Shown here piece after piece: positions 62,483 through 64,000 of a stretch of 64,000 nt of DNA. The notes beneath the pieces were generated by a model. The model was given only the letters and a program-made list of their open reading frames with translations. It did not search any database and had not been told where the DNA came from. Origin of the DNA: Sporocytophaga sp. (lineage in GTDB: Bacteria; Bacteroidota; Bacteroidia; Cytophagales; Cytophagaceae); contig NZ_JAGHZZ010000006.1 in assembly GCF_017745095.1 (NCBI RefSeq), positions 248,001-312,000 on the forward strand, given 5' to 3'. Numbering within the stretch: position 1 is the stretch's first letter; every line of letters starts with the position of its first letter. A program made the translations under genes and the position numbers.

Positions 62483-63808
62483 TTATCTTCCGAATGCATT
62501 CATATTTGGCATTCCTTTTTTTCCCATCTTATTCATATTCTTCATTAGCTTTCTCATGTCAGAGAATTGCTTGATAAGATTATTAACCTGCTGAATAGTA
62601 GTACCACTACCATCTGCAATCCTCTTTCTTCTGCTACCATTAATGATATCAGGATTCTCTCTTTCCTCCAAAGTCATAGCTCTGATGATAGCTTCAATAG
62701 GTTTAAAAGCATTATCATCAATATCTATATCCTTCATCATCTTATTCATACCAGGAATCATTCCAACCAGGTCCTTAATACTACCCATCTTCTTAATCTG
62801 CTGAATCTGAGCCAAAAAGTCATCAAAGCTAAATTGATTTTTTCTTATTTTCTGATTCAGCTTTTTAGCTTCCTCTTCATCAAAAACCTGCTGTGCTCTT
62901 TCCACAAGTGAAATCACGTCTCCCATTCCCAGGATTCTTTGAGCCATACGATCAGGATAGAAAAGGTCTAATGCCTCCATCTTCTCACCTGTACTGATGA
63001 ATTTAATAGGCTTATCTACAACTGCTCTGATTGATAATGCGGCACCACCTCTGGTATCACCATCAAGTTTGGTAAGAACCACACCATCAAAATTCAAACG
63101 CTCATTGAAGGTTTTAGCGGTATTTACAGCATCTTGCCCAGTCATTGAATCAACGACAAAAAGAGTTTCAGATGGTTTGACAGAAGCTTTTACCTCCTCA
63201 ATTTCCTTCATCATTTGCTCGTCTATTGCAAGACGGCCGGCAGTATCGACGATTACAATTTTCTTATTATTCTTTTTTGCGTATTCAAGTGCATTTTTAG
63301 CAATCTGAACGGCATTTTTATTTTCAGGCTCTGAATAAACCTCCACTCCTACCTGCTCTCCAAGTACTTTAAGCTGGTCGATCGCCGCTGGTCGATAAAT
63401 ATCGCAGGCTGCCAGCAATACATTTCTATTCTGTTTCTTTAAATAGCTGGCAAGTTTTGCGGAGAAGGTGGTTTTACCTGATCCTTGCAAACCTGCAATT
63501 AAAATAACAGCCGGATCTCCTTTAGTATTGATATCCTCTTTAGTTCCCCCCATCAGTTCGGTAAGTTCCTCACTGACAATTTTAACAAGAAGTTGTCCAG
63601 GAGAAACAGCGATAAGCACCTCACGGCCTAATGCTTTTTCTCTGATACTATCTGTTACAGATTTTGCAACCTTATAATTTACGTCGGCATCGATAAGCGC
63701 CTTTCTGATTTCCTTAACTGTAGAAGCTACGTTAATTTCAGTTATTTTTCCCTGCCCTTTAAGCGTTTTTAAGGCTTTATCAATTTTTGAACTTAAACTT
63801 TCGAACAT
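62483..63808 (-). CDS. ffh: Signal recognition particle protein Ffh
   Basis: The product has 441 residues, standard length. The N domain (~1-85) begins MFESLSSKIDKALKTLKGQG. The G domain has the P-loop LIAGLQGSGKTTFSAKL, the G2 region ACDIYRPAAIDQLK, VIVDTAGRL, TKLDGDTRGGAALS and GMGD. The methionine-rich M domain (from ~310) contains MIPGMNKMMKDIDIDDNA, the 4.5S-RNA-binding GSRRKRIADGSGTT and the tail NMNKMGKKGMPNMNAFGR. It binds signal peptides and delivers ribosomes to FtsY. The upstream ~190 bases to the window end are AT-rich without a gene. Confidence 0.97.
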   Translation of the reverse strand: MFESLSSKIDKALKTLKGQGKITEINVASTVKEIRKALIDADVNYKVAKSVTDSIREKALGREVLIAVSPGQLLVKIVSEELTELMGGTKEDINTKGDPAVILIAGLQGSGKTTFSAKLASYLKKQNRNVLLAACDIYRPAAIDQLKVLGEQVGVEVYSEPENKNAVQIAKNALEYAKKNNKKIVIVDTAGRLAIDEQMMKEIEEVKASVKPSETLFVVDSMTGQDAVNTAKTFNERLNFDGVVLTKLDGDTRGGAALSIRAVVDKPIKFISTGEKMEALDLFYPDRMAQRILGMGDVISLVERAQQVFDEEEAKKLNQKIRKNQFSFDDFLAQIQQIKKMGSIKDLVGMIPGMNKMMKDIDIDDNAFKPIEAIIRAMTLEERENPDIINGSRRKRIADGSGTTIQQVNNLIKQFSDMRKLMKNMNKMGKKGMPNMNAFGR

Positions 63809-64000
63809 ATTTTATCAGTAATGAACCACAAAATTAAGAAATACCTTGAATTCTGTCAGAATTTAATAAGTAATTTTCAGTTGATTAATTGAATTTTAGG
63901 TACTTTTTCTTTTTTTGAAGAAAACTTTAATCAACCGATACAACCTTTTTCTCAAAAAAAGCATCTAGTAATAAGGAGTTTTAATTAAAGAGAACCTGAC

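Noticed and set aside
1..64000. CRISPR array or tRNA/rRNA gene
   Set aside because: No regularly spaced short repeats and no cloverleaf or rRNA-like stretch was found by eye.

Overview
The window looks like a chromosomal segment of a free-living, AT-rich Bacteroidota bacterium, most likely of the Cytophagales (Cytophaga/Sporocytophaga-like). The evidence is a partial malectin protein with a type A sorting domain of the type IX secretion system (T9SS), a gliding-motility/type B C-terminal domain protein, a Porin_10-like outer-membrane barrel, DUF4296 and DUF6340 lipoproteins, class III glutamine synthetase, and few Shine-Dalgarno-like sites with one TAnnTTTG-type promoter. I see no rRNA, tRNA, CRISPR array or intact insertion sequence.

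Layout. 1-483: end of a secreted T9SS protein. 724-7818: an ATP-grasp/alpha-E protein and a small transglutaminase converging on a giant transglutaminase/DUF2126 protein, a conserved but functionally obscure peptide-ligase/peptidase island. 7971-9972: a three-gene heme operon (b-type membrane protein, DUF3365 monoheme protein, pentaheme cytochrome c). 10239-21929: the most unusual region, a polymorphic-toxin array on the minus strand. 22059-34885: housekeeping and envelope genes (VOC protein, mtaB, LTA-synthase-like sulfatase, glnN, T9SS protein, GATase1-like protein, miaE-like, porin, lpxK). 34953-39545: Nif3-like, zinc-ribbon, TPR, ECF sigma factor and a small membrane partner. 39609-42416: DUF58/BatD-like/BatA operon. 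42413-52976: LysE, GH3, YggS, DUF423, DUF1573, a RecD-like helicase, three NUDIX genes, DUF3822, coaD, pyrE, a phosphodiesterase, a 47-residue basic protein and a small membrane protein. 53070-63808: hisS, a type B T9SS protein, ybaB, a glycosyltransferase, PspC-like, an OmpA/TPR lipoprotein, pdhB, a DUF6340 lipoprotein and ffh.

The toxin array. A 1569-residue protein has a charged low-complexity N-terminus, a coiled coil, a hydrophobic core like that of contractile-injection-system cargo proteins, and a unique C-terminal toxin. It is followed by two small YbjN-like putative immunity genes. Downstream, four further copies of a roughly 385-bp 'box' (residues ~1001-1130 of the main protein) recur. 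Each box is followed by the remains of a different toxin tail and/or a different immunity gene. Box 2 is almost identical to the main gene (137 bp without a mismatch) and leads into a deaminase-type toxin tail with a SUKH-type immunity gene. Box 3 is a 73-bp stub before a frameshifted immunity gene. Box 4 carries frameshifts and a ruined toxin followed by an intact putative immunity gene. Box 5 is a bare relic. This is the architecture expected if toxin tails are exchanged by recombination between boxes, with older cassettes left to decay.

Everything was read by eye. Family names come from recognised motifs, not from database searches, and alignment statements are manual.
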